Translations under genes and position numbers: made by a program | In this document: in pieces, positions 11,501-23,243 of the stretch | Numbering within the stretch: the stretch's first letter is position 1 | Layout of the letters: the number at the start of each line of letters is the position of its first letter | Notes under the pieces: model-generated | The model's database searches: none | Told to the model about the DNA's origin: nothing | Seen by the model: only the letters and a program-made list of their open reading frames with translations | Assembly: GCA_025529335.1 (NCBI GenBank) | Contig: JAMYHX010000275.1 | Location: forward strand, 1-56,114 | Reading direction: 5' to 3' | Length of the DNA stretch: 56,114 nt | Source: Rhizopus sp. PT2906 | Taxonomy: Eukaryota > Mucoromycota > Mucoromycetes > Mucorales > Rhizopodaceae

Positions 11501-13367
11501 ATACCGTGTTATTGCATGTGCCTCCAAGCAATTAGTGGGCATTAAGTGGCATAAACTACATAAACTGAAGAGGTAAATATCAAATAAACCAAGCAAACTT
11601 GTTTAATTTACACTTTTTATTTTAGAAATGAAGTAGAGACTGGCTTAATCTTTTTGGGCTTTATCGTGTTTGAAAATAAGCTCAAGCCTCGAACGACTTC
11701 GGCTATAAACACATTAAGAAATGCCAATATTCGTCAAATCATGTGCACAGGTACTTATATATAAATTATGTGTATATAAAAATAGAAAAAGATTACTTAC
11801 ATATTATGCAGGCGATAACGTATTAACTGCTATCAGCGTATCAAGAGAATGCGGACTAGTGGATCAGTCAGCTGAGGTGTATATACCTCGATTTTTGAAA
11901 GGGTCATCTACTGAACCTGACTCTGAACTAGTCTGGGAAAGTGTTATTCAAGAAGGTCGTGAATTATCCGTCGATACTTTACAGGTAAAATATATATATG
12001 CAAATCAGCCATAGCCTTTTTCTTACTTGAAAAATGACAGCCCAAGGCAACAAACAACAGACTGCATTATGCAGAAAACCCTTATGATCATAGTTTACAA
12101 GACTATCATTTAGCTATAACAGGCGAGGCTTTCCGATGGATGGTTGATCACGCTCCAACTGAAGTACTCCAACGAATGCTTGTCAAGGGGGCTATTTATG
12201 CACGCATGTCACCTGATGAAAAACAGGAATTAGTAATTGAACTTCAGCGTATTGGTTATTGCGTTGGTTTTTGTGGCGATGGAGCAAATGACTGTGGTGC
12301 ACTTAAGGCAGGTGATATTGGTATATCCTTATCAGAAGCAGAAGCTTCTGTAGCAGCTCCTTTTACGAGTAATACGATGGATATTGAATGCGTCATTGAT
12401 GTGATCAAGTAAATATTACAACAACAACAACAAAAAGTTCGTCAAACTCATCATCTTTCATAGGGAAGGACGAGCAGCGTTAGTGACAAGTTTCAGCTGT
12501 TTCAAATATATGGCACTCTACAGTCTTATCCAGTTTACTTCTGTGACACTATTGTATGCCTTTGGAAGTAATCTAGGTGACTTTCAGTTTTTGTATATTG
12601 ATTTATTCTTGATTTTACCTATTGCGGTCTACAGTAAGTATATAGCATATAAAATATATCATTTGCTTAAATATCTCCTCATAGTGGGCTACACGGGCGC
12701 ATGGCCACATCTCTATCATAAACGACCGACAGCAAGTCTTGTATCTAAAAAAGTGTTGGTGTCACTTATCGGGCAAATCGTCATTACTTCTGGTTTTCAA
12801 ATGATTGCCTATTGGACCGTTCACCAGCAGTCATGGTAAGAAAAAAATATGCAATCTGAGTTTGTGATAAATGCTAATGCATAATTAAGGTACAAGGAGC
12901 CTATTTTTGACCCAGACGGGGAAAATATTACATGTTTTGAGAACACAGTACTGTTCCTAATATCTAGCTTCCAATATATACTTGTCGCTGTTGTGTTTAG
13001 TGTTGGTCCACCCTATAGAAAACCACTTTGGACGAATGGAAGGTTAGTGGCGACACTTGTCATCTTGGTTGCTTTGACATGCTGGTGTGTTTTGGCTCCA
13101 CCAGAATCACTCGAGGATCTGTTAGAATTGGAGGTGATGCCTTTCTCTTTCAGGGTATTCATCCTCGCATTGGCTGGACTTAATTTGGGAGTGAGTTTGA
13201 TGTGCGAGAAATACTTATTTGGACGATTTGCAACCGCGATATCGAACTCTAAAAATAAGATAAAGTCACTTGGCTCGAGACAAGGATATCATGTTGTGGG
13301 GAAGCAACATAAAAAGATTTATAAAAAAGTGATGGATGATATGGGAATTCATGATAATAATAAATAG
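8557..13367 (+). CDS. YPK9: P5B-type cation/polyamine-transporting ATPase (Ypk9/ATP13A2 family)
   Basis: Fourteen exons total 1,342 codons plus a stop, in frame: 8557-9207, 9283-9518, 9582-9861, 9931-9997, 10055-10471, 10537-11174, 11238-11394, 11455-11572, 11626-11750, 11812-11984, 12041-12408, 12464-12633, 12685-12835 and 12890-13367. The N-terminus is acidic and Ser-rich (about 150 residues), then YIYGYRYNRLHLFLYRV opens the P5-type N-terminal membrane hairpin. P-type hallmarks are present: LTGESVP (actuator), PPALP (membrane segment M4), DKTGTLTEDGLD (phosphorylation site), KGAP in the nucleotide domain, MCTGDN and GDGANDCGALK. PPALP is the P5B signature, while P5A (Spf1) has PPELP. Known family members sit in vacuole or lysosome membranes and export polyamines to the cytosol. 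The first intron is a multiple of three without a stop. The gene appears complete. Confidence 0.93.
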
Positions 13368-13728
13368 AGTCTACATACATTTGAAACACTCTTATGTCGC
13401 GCAAGAAAGAGGATACTAATAAAAAAAAAAAAGGAGGGGGCAAAAGCTTAATAATATTTCATTAGATGATGAGTGGGAGAAAGAAAGAGAAAGAAAGAGA
13501 GCATGCGTGTAAGAGAGATAGGACGAGAGTGAGTGAAAAGAGAGAGAGAGAGAGAGGAGAATGACGCAAACAGGAGGTAATCCCATACAATGTTGCTTTT
13601 TAAACTTTAAAAATCTGTAAAGTAAATGTTTTCTTTTTTTTTCTTATTTTATATTTCTTTACTCTTTTTCCTTCTTTCAGTTTTTATATAAAGAAATAAA
13701 CAAATAATAACAATCAATCACTGTTTTG
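13368..13728. repeat. Purine-rich GA microsatellite between the ATPase and HSF-type genes
   Basis: About 360 bp. From 13478 to 13557 the plus strand is nearly all A and G (GAAAGA and GAGAGA repeats), followed by a T/C-rich stretch at 13628-13678 just before the next start codon. No gene is visible. The purine run lies between the ATPase 3' end and the promoter of the downstream factor. Confidence 0.7.
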
Positions 13729-15157
13729 ATGGATCCAGAGCTTCATTACATGTCAATAGACAACTGTATACCATATTATAACAATCTTTGTAATAATAAT
13801 AACAATACACCATCCACCTTATCCTCGCAGTCAGAAACTGAAGTATACAAATCTAGCGGCATGATACTAAATCATGGTTTGATTAATGGTACGATATTCC
13901 CTACAGTGGTTCATGACCATCCCGAACGGGGAATAGCTGGATTTGTATCGAAATTATACCAGTAACTATCTTATTTTATCCTTGTGTGTCTATATGTTAA
14001 TCCCTTTCTTATTATATTAGATGTCTACAGGATAATGAACATAATTATGCTCGCTGGTGTAAACATAATGGCATTGATATGTTTATAATAGACTGTATAC
14101 CAGGTATTTAAACTGACTTTATCAACCTAGACTTTAACTAACCTTGTATTCACAACATCTAGAGTTTACAGAAATAGTGCTGCCAAAATTGTTCAAGCAT
14201 TGTAAATTTGCTTCATTTGTCAGACAGCTAAATGTAAGCGTTACACAAAACATCGACAGCATGCATAAGCTTACAACTCCCCTTTCTTTTTTTATACAGA
14301 TTTATGGCTTTCAAAGGGATACAGATGCACGCAAGTCCAAGGACGGCAGAGATAGAGACTCTTGTAGATGGTATCATCCATATTTTAAACCAGGCCGTCG
14401 TGACCTCTTCCATTTGATACGTCGAAAACCACCTCGATATTCTCGAGGAAAGCGAAGACGACCTGAAAATGACGTGGATACGGTACTGAATGTATCAGAA
14501 GATGAAGTACTTATAAACAATGAAAATGAAAGGCGGAACTCCGTCTCCTCAGTCTCCTCCTCTTCCGTGACCCTGCATTCGACAGCCCCTCAGCAGATTA
14601 GTCGTGAGGGATCACAAGATACCCGTTTGCCTCAAGATTTGTTCATGTCATCGTCGTCCTCATCTATCCTTACTCCTACTTCAACTATTCAACCAGAGCT
14701 ATATTACACATATACCAAACCTGGATATGATCTCGCACTTTATAATCAATCACTATTACAAGAAGAATATGAAATTCATCCAATTTATCTACAGCAAGAT
14801 TATGTACAAATGTATGATACACTTGCCACAAATAATAATAATAATAATACCTATGGCCATTTTCAAACTCAACACATCAATCTCTTAGAACCCCCTTATC
14901 CACCCTATCCTTCAACTATCGAAAATAACCTTACAACCCATCCATCGGTTGAGTCCAGCGGTTTGACTCCTCAATTGACAGATATGATGAACCCCGTTAC
15001 GCCTTTATGCACCCTCGAACATTATCCTTATTTTACAACAACAACAACAACAAATAATAACAACAGTTCTATGCCTATGCCATCTCAAAATTACTCTAAT
15101 CCATCCATGTATTCAAGTCCTTCATTTGAAAAAACAAGCGACTTTTTATTATTATAG
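13729..15157 (+). CDS. HSF-type DNA-binding transcription factor
   Basis: Four exons starting at ATG 13729 (MDPELHYM). Introns are at about 13963-14020, 14105-14161 and 14233-14300. The winged-helix HSF domain spans roughly residues 65-175: GFVSKLYQ, ARWCKHNGIDMFIIDC, then the recognition helix region FTEIVLPKLFKHCKFASFVR with QLNIYGF across the third intron, and the wing/end motif WYHPYFKPGRRDLFHLIRRK. An RKPP..RGKRRR basic patch follows and could be a nuclear signal. No coiled-coil trimerisation region with clear heptads is seen. The C-terminal half is low complexity, with runs of Ser, Asn, Thr and Pro typical of fungal activation regions. It could be a stress regulator or a specialised HSF/Skn7-like factor, but no receiver domain is present, so Skn7 itself is unlikely. 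Confidence 0.88.
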
Positions 15158-15857
15158 TTATAATCTTTTCATCTTAAAGGAGGGGAAAAGGGGAGGAGAA
15201 GAAAGGGGGAGAGATAATAAATAAAAACAATTCGTTCGTTTTCTTTATTTTCTTTATCCAGAATTCTCACATGTTTATTTCTATGTGTGTGTGTGTACAG
15301 CAGTCATTTCAAAAAGCCACTGTTATCTTTATGCGAACACCAGCGGTAGCTCAAATAGACTGGACCGCAATGTCACTATCATCAAAGCATACAAGTAATT
15401 CAGACGGTCTATTCAAAAGCCTTTTATTTCAATCTAAAGCCTAATACTTTGGAGCGAGTCTACTGAGCTCCATAATAGGATAGGTCCAACAAACGATCTT
15501 TTTAACTATTATATAAGAGGGATCCTTAGTTGTATATCACTGTACTACCGCTGACATGATATAAGTGTTATAGTAATCAATTAAAAGACAACTCTTCTTC
15601 ACTGTAGAATATTGTGTTTAACTAGAATGCTGGAGCAGTTAAATATTTTATTATAATCAAAAAGTGATAACAACCGAAACATTAAGCATACAAGGTAACG
15701 TAGATCTATATACAACAACTTTTTAAAAAGAGACAAGGCCCAGGATCGAAATAATTTTGTAGCGTTGAAACTTGATGTTTTCGCTGGCTTGTCTTTCAGC
15801 ATCGACGTCTAGTTCACTCGCATTTTCTTGCCTTGTTCATCCAGGCACGAATATTCA
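15158..15857. other. Intergenic region
   Basis: About 700 bp separating two genes that end towards each other. It contains the presumed 3' end of the HSF-type gene, with purine-rich sequence at 15176-15215 and a short GT repeat near 15282-15297. Short minus-strand frames at 15599-15802 show no recognisable protein. I see no RNA gene. Confidence 0.5.
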
Positions 15858-16468
15858 TCATCGTAGGCTTTCGGCTTCCTTAAAGCCGCAACGATGCGAT
15901 TCAGCAAGTGCTAACAATATGGTATGCTAATACGGGAACATATAGTATTGCGATTTTGTAGTTAGACTAATCAGGCACACGTACCTTGATTTACCAACCC
16001 TGGAATCACAGACTGGGAACTGGCAATGGCTTTTAAAAATGACCATGCACTACCCTCAGATTCTGACAGATTGCAAGATATGTCCAGTTTATGGATATGA
16101 TCTGAGTTGTCAATTGAATATGTGAAATTAGCCCCTTTTCTCATTTTGGTAGCAGTAGATAAGAAATTAAAATACAATTCACTATGCCTGTAATATTCGT
16201 GATATAATCATATACTTATTTGAATCTTACGTCGGCAAGAGCACGCTGCTTTGAAAATATATGCAACACACCTTCATCCTGAGTTCCCCTGTTGTACAAA
16301 AAGAAATAAAGTAATCAGTTATCGAATGAAAATATCAAATTCATACATATGTTTCTGAATTCATGTAGTGCTTTCCAAGGTAAGATATTGAAATGAAGGA
16401 AATGATCATTCGTAAGTGATATAGCTGTAGTGATTTTCCACACTGGATTACTCCTAACGCGATTCAGT
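15858..16468 (-). CDS. Unidentified spliced gene (5' end unresolved)
   Basis: Four exons on the minus strand join in one frame through good splice sites: 16468-16347, 16288-16231, 16187-15985 and 15910-15858 (TGA). The donors are GTATGA, GTAAGA and GTACGT and the acceptors end in CAACAG, TTACAG and GTTAG. The joined protein contains RVRSNPVWKITTAISL, then FHFNI-like and WKALHEF segments, and ends GFKEAESLR. The start was not found: an acceptor (GGGCAG) at about 16469 implies at least one more 5' exon, perhaps near 16550. I do not recognise the family. Four consecutive frame-preserving introns of 44-74 nt argue that this is a real gene. The whole could instead be a weakly conserved or decaying copy. 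Confidence 0.5.
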
Positions 16469-16933
16469 CTGCCCAAGGATGATATTAGTTTACGATCCAG
16501 TCATACTACGCCATCATCGTACTCTGCTTACATTTAAACGTGGGTGTTGAGTGTTGGAATTGAAAACGAGACACTGAGTAAATAATAAAAGGTTGCTCAG
16601 TCAGGATATTTATATGCACTACATTGCATCACGCGTCATTCGTGTGATATCACTCTGTTTATGGACCCTTATTCATATCAGAGGCCTATATGCTCTATGG
16701 TTGTTCATTATAAAAATAGTTTATGTATACTTTCGTGCCTTGCTCATCTCCTGTATTCAACACATAATGTCTCCTTTTTTTTTATCATCACAGTTTACTC
16801 CCTTAATGACAATAAATAAAGGGTGACTAGGCAACATATTCAAAAAAGGAGATTGTTTCATATATGAATGTTGGCAAAAACCGAAAGGGGGAAGATATGT
16901 GTCTAGATGCATATTACACATTTATTAGTATTT
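16469..16933. other. Intergenic region
   Basis: 465 bp holding the unresolved 5' end of the unidentified minus-strand gene and the 3' flank of the tRNA synthetase gene. An open frame at 16593-16826 has no ATG-supported coding character that I can recognise. Confidence 0.4.
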
Positions 16934-19212
16934 TTAAACAAAAGGTTCAATATTGATTTCAAGGGCAGTTGTGGGATTGGTCAATTCAAAGTTTTCCAAA
17001 ACAGTGAGATGAAGAACACCAAAGGAACCAAGCTTACACTCCTTACGTTCATGAGATTCAGAATCAATATATCTCAAATAAATGTAAGCTGATCGACCAG
17101 GGAAATACGTGGAATCCTCTGCTTCTTCAATCCAATAACCCAACTCACTCTTGTCGTTCTTATGAATTCTAGGCGTACTGAGCATAGCCATGATACGATC
17201 CAAGAGACCATGGATGACTTCGAAACCAGAGGTTTTGGATGTATAAGTCGCACAGACGTGTCTTTCATTTCTAGATCTACGTTCGCGTGTCTCATCCTTA
17301 AAACCGACATCAGATACTTCAAAAATTTTGATGGGCAAAGCCAATTTTTTGTTGGAGTTGAGTGTCTTTAGGATACCAGGTAAAAGTGAAGTTCGGACTA
17401 CTTGGTATTCAGCTGTCTTTGGATTGGCGAGTTTGATGGCTGTCTTGTTATCGTCTACTCGATTAAGAAACTTGAAGTTTTCATCATGAGAGCACTTTTT
17501 TGGATGTCAGTTTATCATCAAGTTTTTGTTTATACTATATACTTACTAAAATCAAAGGAGCTACTTCGGTAAATCCGGACATGGCCAATTCTCTACGGAC
17601 ACTGTCGCTCAACTTGTTCAAGGGCAAGGGAGCACCAAAGGTGTTGACACTAGGCATCTTCTTGGTCAAGTTGTCATATCCGTAAGAGATGGCTACATCT
17701 TCCATAATATCACAGGCGTGTAAGATATCCCAACGAGTAGGTGGAACGTTGACTAAAATTTGGTTGCTGTCTTTGGGGTCTACACTAGCATCTAATGACA
17801 TTCTGTTCAAAAGTCGACAGATTTCTTCACCTTCAAGGTCAAGGCCTGTGCAGGAATTGATGTAATCGATCTTTGCGCTGGCCTTACGAGGTTCTAGTTC
17901 AGGGAATACCTTGGTGGTGTTATCAGGGTAAACAACTTCGACGGGCTCAACTCTAGAAAAAAGAACATTAGCAAGATAGAATCGATGCCATAGCTGTGAG
18001 AGCCTTACGTGAAAGGTTCAGCACAGTATTCTGAAAACATGGTGACAAGTGTGTTCAAGGCAGTGCTGGCTTTGTGTTCGTCAGTGGCGGTGATTTCAAT
18101 AAAGACATTCTTTGTGTTCAAGGTGATCTTTGAATGGTCAGAGTTGATGATAGGAGGAAGAGAACAAACAACACGATTGGCATCAAAAACAACAGGATAA
18201 ACAGGAGAATCGCGGATGATGTGTAAGAATTTACTCAAGTGCTTATCTTCCTATACAAAATTGTCAAGTCCCCTTCTTTTTTTTCTTCATCCATTCTTAC
18301 AGCATAAAGATCCATTAACTGATGTCCGTCCACTTCAGTTGTCTTGTTTAATGGAACAAACTTGATATCCTTGGGAGGTAAAGCTTCATAAGAGAAAGGA
18401 CCTTGAATGGTATCTAAATCATGAGTACCCATTGAGGCAAGTGTTCTCTTGCTGTTTTTTAAAAAAAAATCGTCAATCTGACTGGACTTTTAATTTATGA
18501 CTCATAGCTACACTTTACCGACAAATATTGTTGTGAAGCTTGTCCTGGAGGTCAATGAAGGAGTCATAGTTTTCAGCTGTGAAAGTAATGTTGCGTAAAA
18601 TGGCAGCGACAATGTAGGGACGGATTTGTTGAGTCTATGTATATATTGTTTAATGTTTGTTTTGAGCTCTTATTTGAAGTTCTTACTGAAGGTTGAACAT
18701 AAAGTTGTTGAAGCTTGCCGTCTGCTGGTTTGACAATTTTGTAAGTAGGTGGTTTAGCCTTGCCTTCGAATACACGAAGAGCACGAGCTAAACCTTCTTG
18801 ACATAATAAATCGTATCTAATATTCTGTTTAACACTGAACACACAATCTTTTGGTTGCAAGTTGCTGTTTACCTGTTGGCAGGAATGTCAATTTTTAAGG
18901 TAGGTCGTTCAGGCACATTTCCAGTATCTTTAGCTCCACTCTTTTCTGCTATTTCCTTTTCAGAAGACTATACATTTTTCATTAAACAAGTTCAGAATAA
19001 GTTTTGAAAATAAAGAGAAAGTTATTACGTCTTCTTCAAGTTCGATACCAAAACGGAAACAAAGCTCAAAGAATTCTTGAGAAGCTACAGAGTTTTATGT
19101 CTTATTAACAAAAATACACAAGCAAATTGGTTGTATAACAAAAGTTGAAATTACTGTAGTTTCTTCCGAGGGCCTCAAAAAGAGCTAACTTGTCAACGTT
19201 GACGGTAGGCAT
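16934..19212 (-). CDS. FRS1: Cytosolic phenylalanyl-tRNA synthetase beta subunit
   Basis: Nine exons from ATG 19212 (MPTVNVDKLALFEALGR) to the stop at 16934. This is the beta chain of the eukaryotic cytosolic alpha2-beta2 enzyme that charges tRNA-Phe. Motifs in order are: FFELCFRFGIELEED near residue 30, PANRYDLLCQEGLARALRVF (B1 region), the B3/4 editing region with FLHIIRDSPVYPVVFDANR and CSLPPIINSDHSKI, then B5 (NVPPTRWDILHACDIMEDVA with YGYDN) and the catalytic-like core RRELAMSGFTEVAPLIL followed by VRTSLLPGILKTL. An apparent in-frame stretch near 18240-18295 is an intron (GTAAGA to GTATAG): removing it joins DLYA to EDKHLSKF as in the yeast protein. It lacks the N-terminal EMAP-like and C-terminal anticodon-binding domains of the bacterial chain, as expected. 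It is divergent from the MDR gene across 586 bp. Confidence 0.95.
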
Positions 19213-19798
19213 ATTGAGCTTGTTTTTTTTGCACTAAACAACAACAACCAAAAAAAAAGAGCGACAAGTCAATAAATTTTTTAATATTTTCAACCTGAGC
19301 TGTGGCTTAGATGATCTCTCTCTCTCTCTTTCATCCCATTGCTTGAAGAGTAAATGGCTCTTGTTTTAGAATAAGCAGCCTTTTTCTTTTTATCAAGGTT
19401 TGTAAATGGATCATATCATCCTAACAAAGTAAATTTAATTTCATGTTTGCACTGTAACTGAAATCTTTTAAATCAACACTTGTCAAATGATGTCCATTAT
19501 GTAAACACGCATATGCTCAATCGTAATGACAGATTGATCTGCTCAAAGATGATCCCATAAGCTTCTTGATCTTTAATGATTACAAATCGAATTATTATCT
19601 CTTTTGTAAAAAAAAGAAAGAAAAGGAATAAAAAAGGGTGACGCATAGTTCTTAATTTGGTAATACACGTAATTTAGATTGCTCGTAACAAAATGATAAA
19701 TGTAACTCTTATGCATATAAAATCAGACCATTCATATTGATCTCTCTTTTTTTTTTTTATTCTATTGTTAAATTAAGATAAAAAAAAGTAATCCTGCA
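19213..19798. promoter_or_regulatory. Divergent promoter region, FRS1 and oxidoreductase genes
   Basis: 586 bp between two divergent start codons. An A-rich run near 19235-19260 precedes the FRS1 start on the minus strand, and a T-rich run at 19743-19762 precedes the oxidoreductase start on the plus strand. A CT microsatellite lies at 19314-19330. Distances suggest shared control, but no specific site is identified. Confidence 0.45.
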
Positions 19799-20863
19799 AT
19801 GCGTGGCGTTCAATTCATTAAATATGGTCCAACAAACGAAGCTCTCCAGTATAAAGAAGATATCCCAAGTCCCAAGATCAAAAATCCACATCAAGTTCTT
19901 ATAAAGATTAAAGCTACTGGTATAAACCCTGTTGAACTTAAAGTCACATCCGGTTCTATGAAACTCATGACCTCCATGGTTGTCTCTCTTCCTGGTATTC
20001 TTGGTGCTGATTTTGCTGGTGTGATCACGGAAAAGGGACAACAGGTTACTGACTTTGAAGTTGGGGATGAAGTATTTGGCTGTTTGCCTCTACCTTTAGG
20101 ACCTAATGGAACTTATGCCGAGTATACGGTTGCGGATGTAAGGCATTCGGCTATGGCTAAAAAACCAAGGGATCTGTCTTTTGTACAGGCCGCGTCGGCT
20201 GGTATTGCGGTATTGACAGCTTATGAGGGTATTGTCAAATTTGGTAAAATAACTGATCAAAACAAGTCTGAAAAGAGAAAAGTGCTGGTCGTTGGCGCCT
20301 CTGGTGGTGTAGGAAGCTACGGTGTTCAGATTGCAAAAGCAATAAACCCCGATAATTATGTCGTTGGTATCTGTAGCTCGAGAAATGCGGATTTTGTAAA
20401 GTCTCTTGGAGCTGATAGCGTTATTGACTATAGCAATGCGGAAGAATACAGCTCATTTTTACAAAACCAAAGTGAACCTTTTGATATCATATTTGACTGT
20501 GTCGGAGGTGATGATTACTATCATAAGTTAGCTCCTCTTTTAAAGCGCCATGGTGTTTACTCTACTGCTGTTGGACCTATTAAACATATTGGATCAGAAA
20601 ATATTTCTATTACAAACCTTTTCAGTACTGCTGGCAAGCTTACATACAGGAAATTGTTTGCTCCTCATACATATGGCATGATCCTTTCTCTTCCTCACTC
20701 AAACTTCAAGACTCATATTGCACCACTTTTTGAATCAAAGGCTCTCAAGGGTATGGTGGTAGATGATAGCAATGTCTTTTCGTTAAAAGATGTACACAAG
20801 GCGCACGAGAAACTGGCAACACATCGAGTCAGGGGTAAAATAGTACTTGATATTGAACAATAA
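19799..20863 (+). CDS. MDR-family zinc-independent quinone oxidoreductase
   Basis: Intronless 354-codon gene with a clear ATG. The N-terminal GroES-like domain has ATGINPVELKV and GADFAGVI, followed by GDEVFG. The Rossmann domain carries the dinucleotide motif VVGASGGVGSYGVQIAK (about residues 163-179), then GADSVIDY and FDIIFDCVGG. The structural and catalytic zinc ligands of alcohol dehydrogenases are absent, so this is the quinone oxidoreductase/RTN4IP1/Yim1 branch of the medium-chain dehydrogenase/reductase superfamily. It probably reduces quinones or enals with NADPH. Its partner is unknown. Length fits the family. Absence of introns sets it apart from most neighbours. Confidence 0.9.
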   Translation: MRGVQFIKYGPTNEALQYKEDIPSPKIKNPHQVLIKIKATGINPVELKVTSGSMKLMTSMVVSLPGILGADFAGVITEKGQQVTDFEVGDEVFGCLPLPLGPNGTYAEYTVADVRHSAMAKKPRDLSFVQAASAGIAVLTAYEGIVKFGKITDQNKSEKRKVLVVGASGGVGSYGVQIAKAINPDNYVVGICSSRNADFVKSLGADSVIDYSNAEEYSSFLQNQSEPFDIIFDCVGGDDYYHKLAPLLKRHGVYSTAVGPIKHIGSENISITNLFSTAGKLTYRKLFAPHTYGMILSLPHSNFKTHIAPLFESKALKGMVVDDSNVFSLKDVHKAHEKLATHRVRGKIVLDIEQ

Positions 20864-23243
20864 AGAACCTTATTTCAATAAGCATTTTAAAACTCTATTT
20901 ACACTATTTCCAGATGTCGTGCTGACTTGTCGCTTTTGTCATATAAATTGTATTATAAAAACTGCAAAAATGTGACTTTACATTCTGAAAAGACTGTACT
21001 CTAATAAAGAAATGCAATAAAACATAAAGAATTGTTTCTCGCACGTTTGAACGGCGTTCCTAGATTAAGCGCAGGTTTCTTCTGTTGTTGGTCCTGGTGA
21101 CGACAGATGGTTTTAATTTTAGACGCATAAGCACGTAGTAAATGATAATTTCCCCATTTTTTTAGGCACTATACATTATGATACTATGCCTTACCAATAC
21201 CGTTGATGAGCAGGTTTGTTTTTAAAGCGATATTGGCTTTATATATGTGACGTTATCGGTCAAGATGAGGCCATCTTGGATTATTCTATGTGGATTTAGC
21301 ATATTTAGCGCAGTCATGACTAGATTCCAAAGGTCGGGTGTAGTAAACATTCGTACGCAACTTAATAGGCACGGAGGTTCGGCTTGGTTTTACCCTTGTT
21401 TTATTGTTCTATTCTCGCATCGAAGTTTTAATTTCAAAGATTATCCGTAACAAATGGTGAATGGCGGCGCCGATCATCAGTTATTGGTTCATGAAGGAAA
21501 GTGTATGTTAGCTCTGCGTCATTGTAAAGTCGTATTGTTACATATGTCTACTTCATGTTGTGTGATAGATGCGCAATAGCAATCTGACGCACTTTATCAG
21601 TTAAAGCGAAGGGGTTTGTCGCCAATGGGAAAATGTGATGGAATGCATGGTTTAGACTATGTCTAAAAGCTTTATTTTTCAAAAAGTCATGTTTAATTCA
21701 GCAGAGATTAAGTATATTCCCTGAATACAGCATTCATCTTATTACTAATGCTCATCTTTTTGTGGGGCGACAGACAATGAGCGAGTTATTTTTACCAAAT
21801 TTAGTATTAAACGGATCAACTATAGAATCTCTAGAATAAGAACAGAAAAAATTTTGTTATCGCTAGCCGTACAAATTTTTATGCGTATTGTTATTGCTTC
21901 CCTTGTGTCAATAGCCTCACAATTTCGTCATTGGGATATCCTTCACCTCGTGTTACACTTCTTTTTAGTGTGTTTCTAATAATATCCTAGTTTTCTCTTT
22001 CTTGAAAAACTAGCTTCTCTCTTGTTCTTTGTTTCCCTGGTACCTGTAACCCCAACAAAAGTATAAGTGACTGTTATGCCAGGGATAGAGAAAGATTTTA
22101 ATTGATGGCATCATGCTATGTCAAAAAAAGAGATTAGGTTTAACCTTTATGTTTCGCGTTAGACAATGATGGCTCGTGTGTTTATGAGCGAATGATAAGC
22201 CGGAACAATTATATAGCCAATACAATTATTAATAAGCACGCGTGAATCCATAAACGGCCCTTCTATTTACACAACCCTTTTTGTTGAATCATAATATTGT
22301 CAAGTAAAAGAAATTGATATGCATAGCCTTCCTTCCTTTTGTCCAAATAGAGACAATATTGACCGAGCAAGCAAGGCTGCTGTATTACTTGCATTAGTTA
22401 CACATATTATACAAATATATCGTCTTTTATTATGCGTCTTGCCTATTGATTGAATATGAGTCATGTCTATAATGGTTCAAGTAAGCCATATCTATCCATT
22501 GAACGGGATATCATTATGACTATTAGCTCATTTTAAGGGCCAATAATCAGCTTCTATAAGTTAAAAAAAAAGCAAAAATGGATAATTGCCGAAGAGGGAA
22601 AAAGAATTTTTCCGTAACCCAGAGGCTTGATATTTCCTTTTTGAGAATTATGTTTAACCAACCACACGTGAGGTCAAGTGTCTTTATCAATGTGTACACT
22701 AAAGACTAATTTTTGACAGGCAAAGCTTGGCAACAGTGTCCATGCAAGACGGTTTCATGGTTACATATGATTATGTACTTTACATCTACATATATTTTAC
22801 GCATTGTACATACCTTCATCTTTATTGTATCTTTTCAAAAAAGGAAAAAAGGATTACAAATTAAGCCGTTAGTAATGCTTACCAATAATTATCCGGGACT
22901 GAAGTTTAATGGTAAAACAAATGCTTGCGTGTTAACGCATGGGGAATTTATATATTGTTAAATGAATATCGAGAAAAGAATGTCATTATTACAACAGAGA
23001 TAGTCTATCGTAGTATGACATGTTGTCATTTTTAATAATGAAATATGGTACCAGGAAACAAAAAATGGCTCTATAATATTCTATTTTGGGGTGTATATAC
23101 GTAATATATTTTTATGAAATCAAGTTACACACACTGACGGCTTTGCTTGGATATTAAATATCCATTGTTGCTATCGTAAATCAAACTCTTATCGACTTTT
23201 TTCTTTTTCTTTTTCTATTTTTTTTTTTATTTTTATTTTGGAT
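20864..23243. other. 2.4-kb gene-poor region
   Basis: The longest stretch without a recognisable gene. Open frames at 21247-21450 and 22713-22961 on the plus strand lack family signatures. A minus-strand frame near 21290-21340 (LWNLVMTALNMLNP-like) looks like a degraded coding fragment. No tRNA, rRNA or clear repeat was found by eye. The T-rich block at 23199-23237 immediately before the Zn2Cys6 start is a probable core promoter. Confidence 0.45.

Noticed and set aside
18235..18432. Reading of FRS1 through 18240-18295 as coding
   Set aside because: The segment is an intron (GTAAGA to GTATAG); removing it restores the conserved synthetase sequence.
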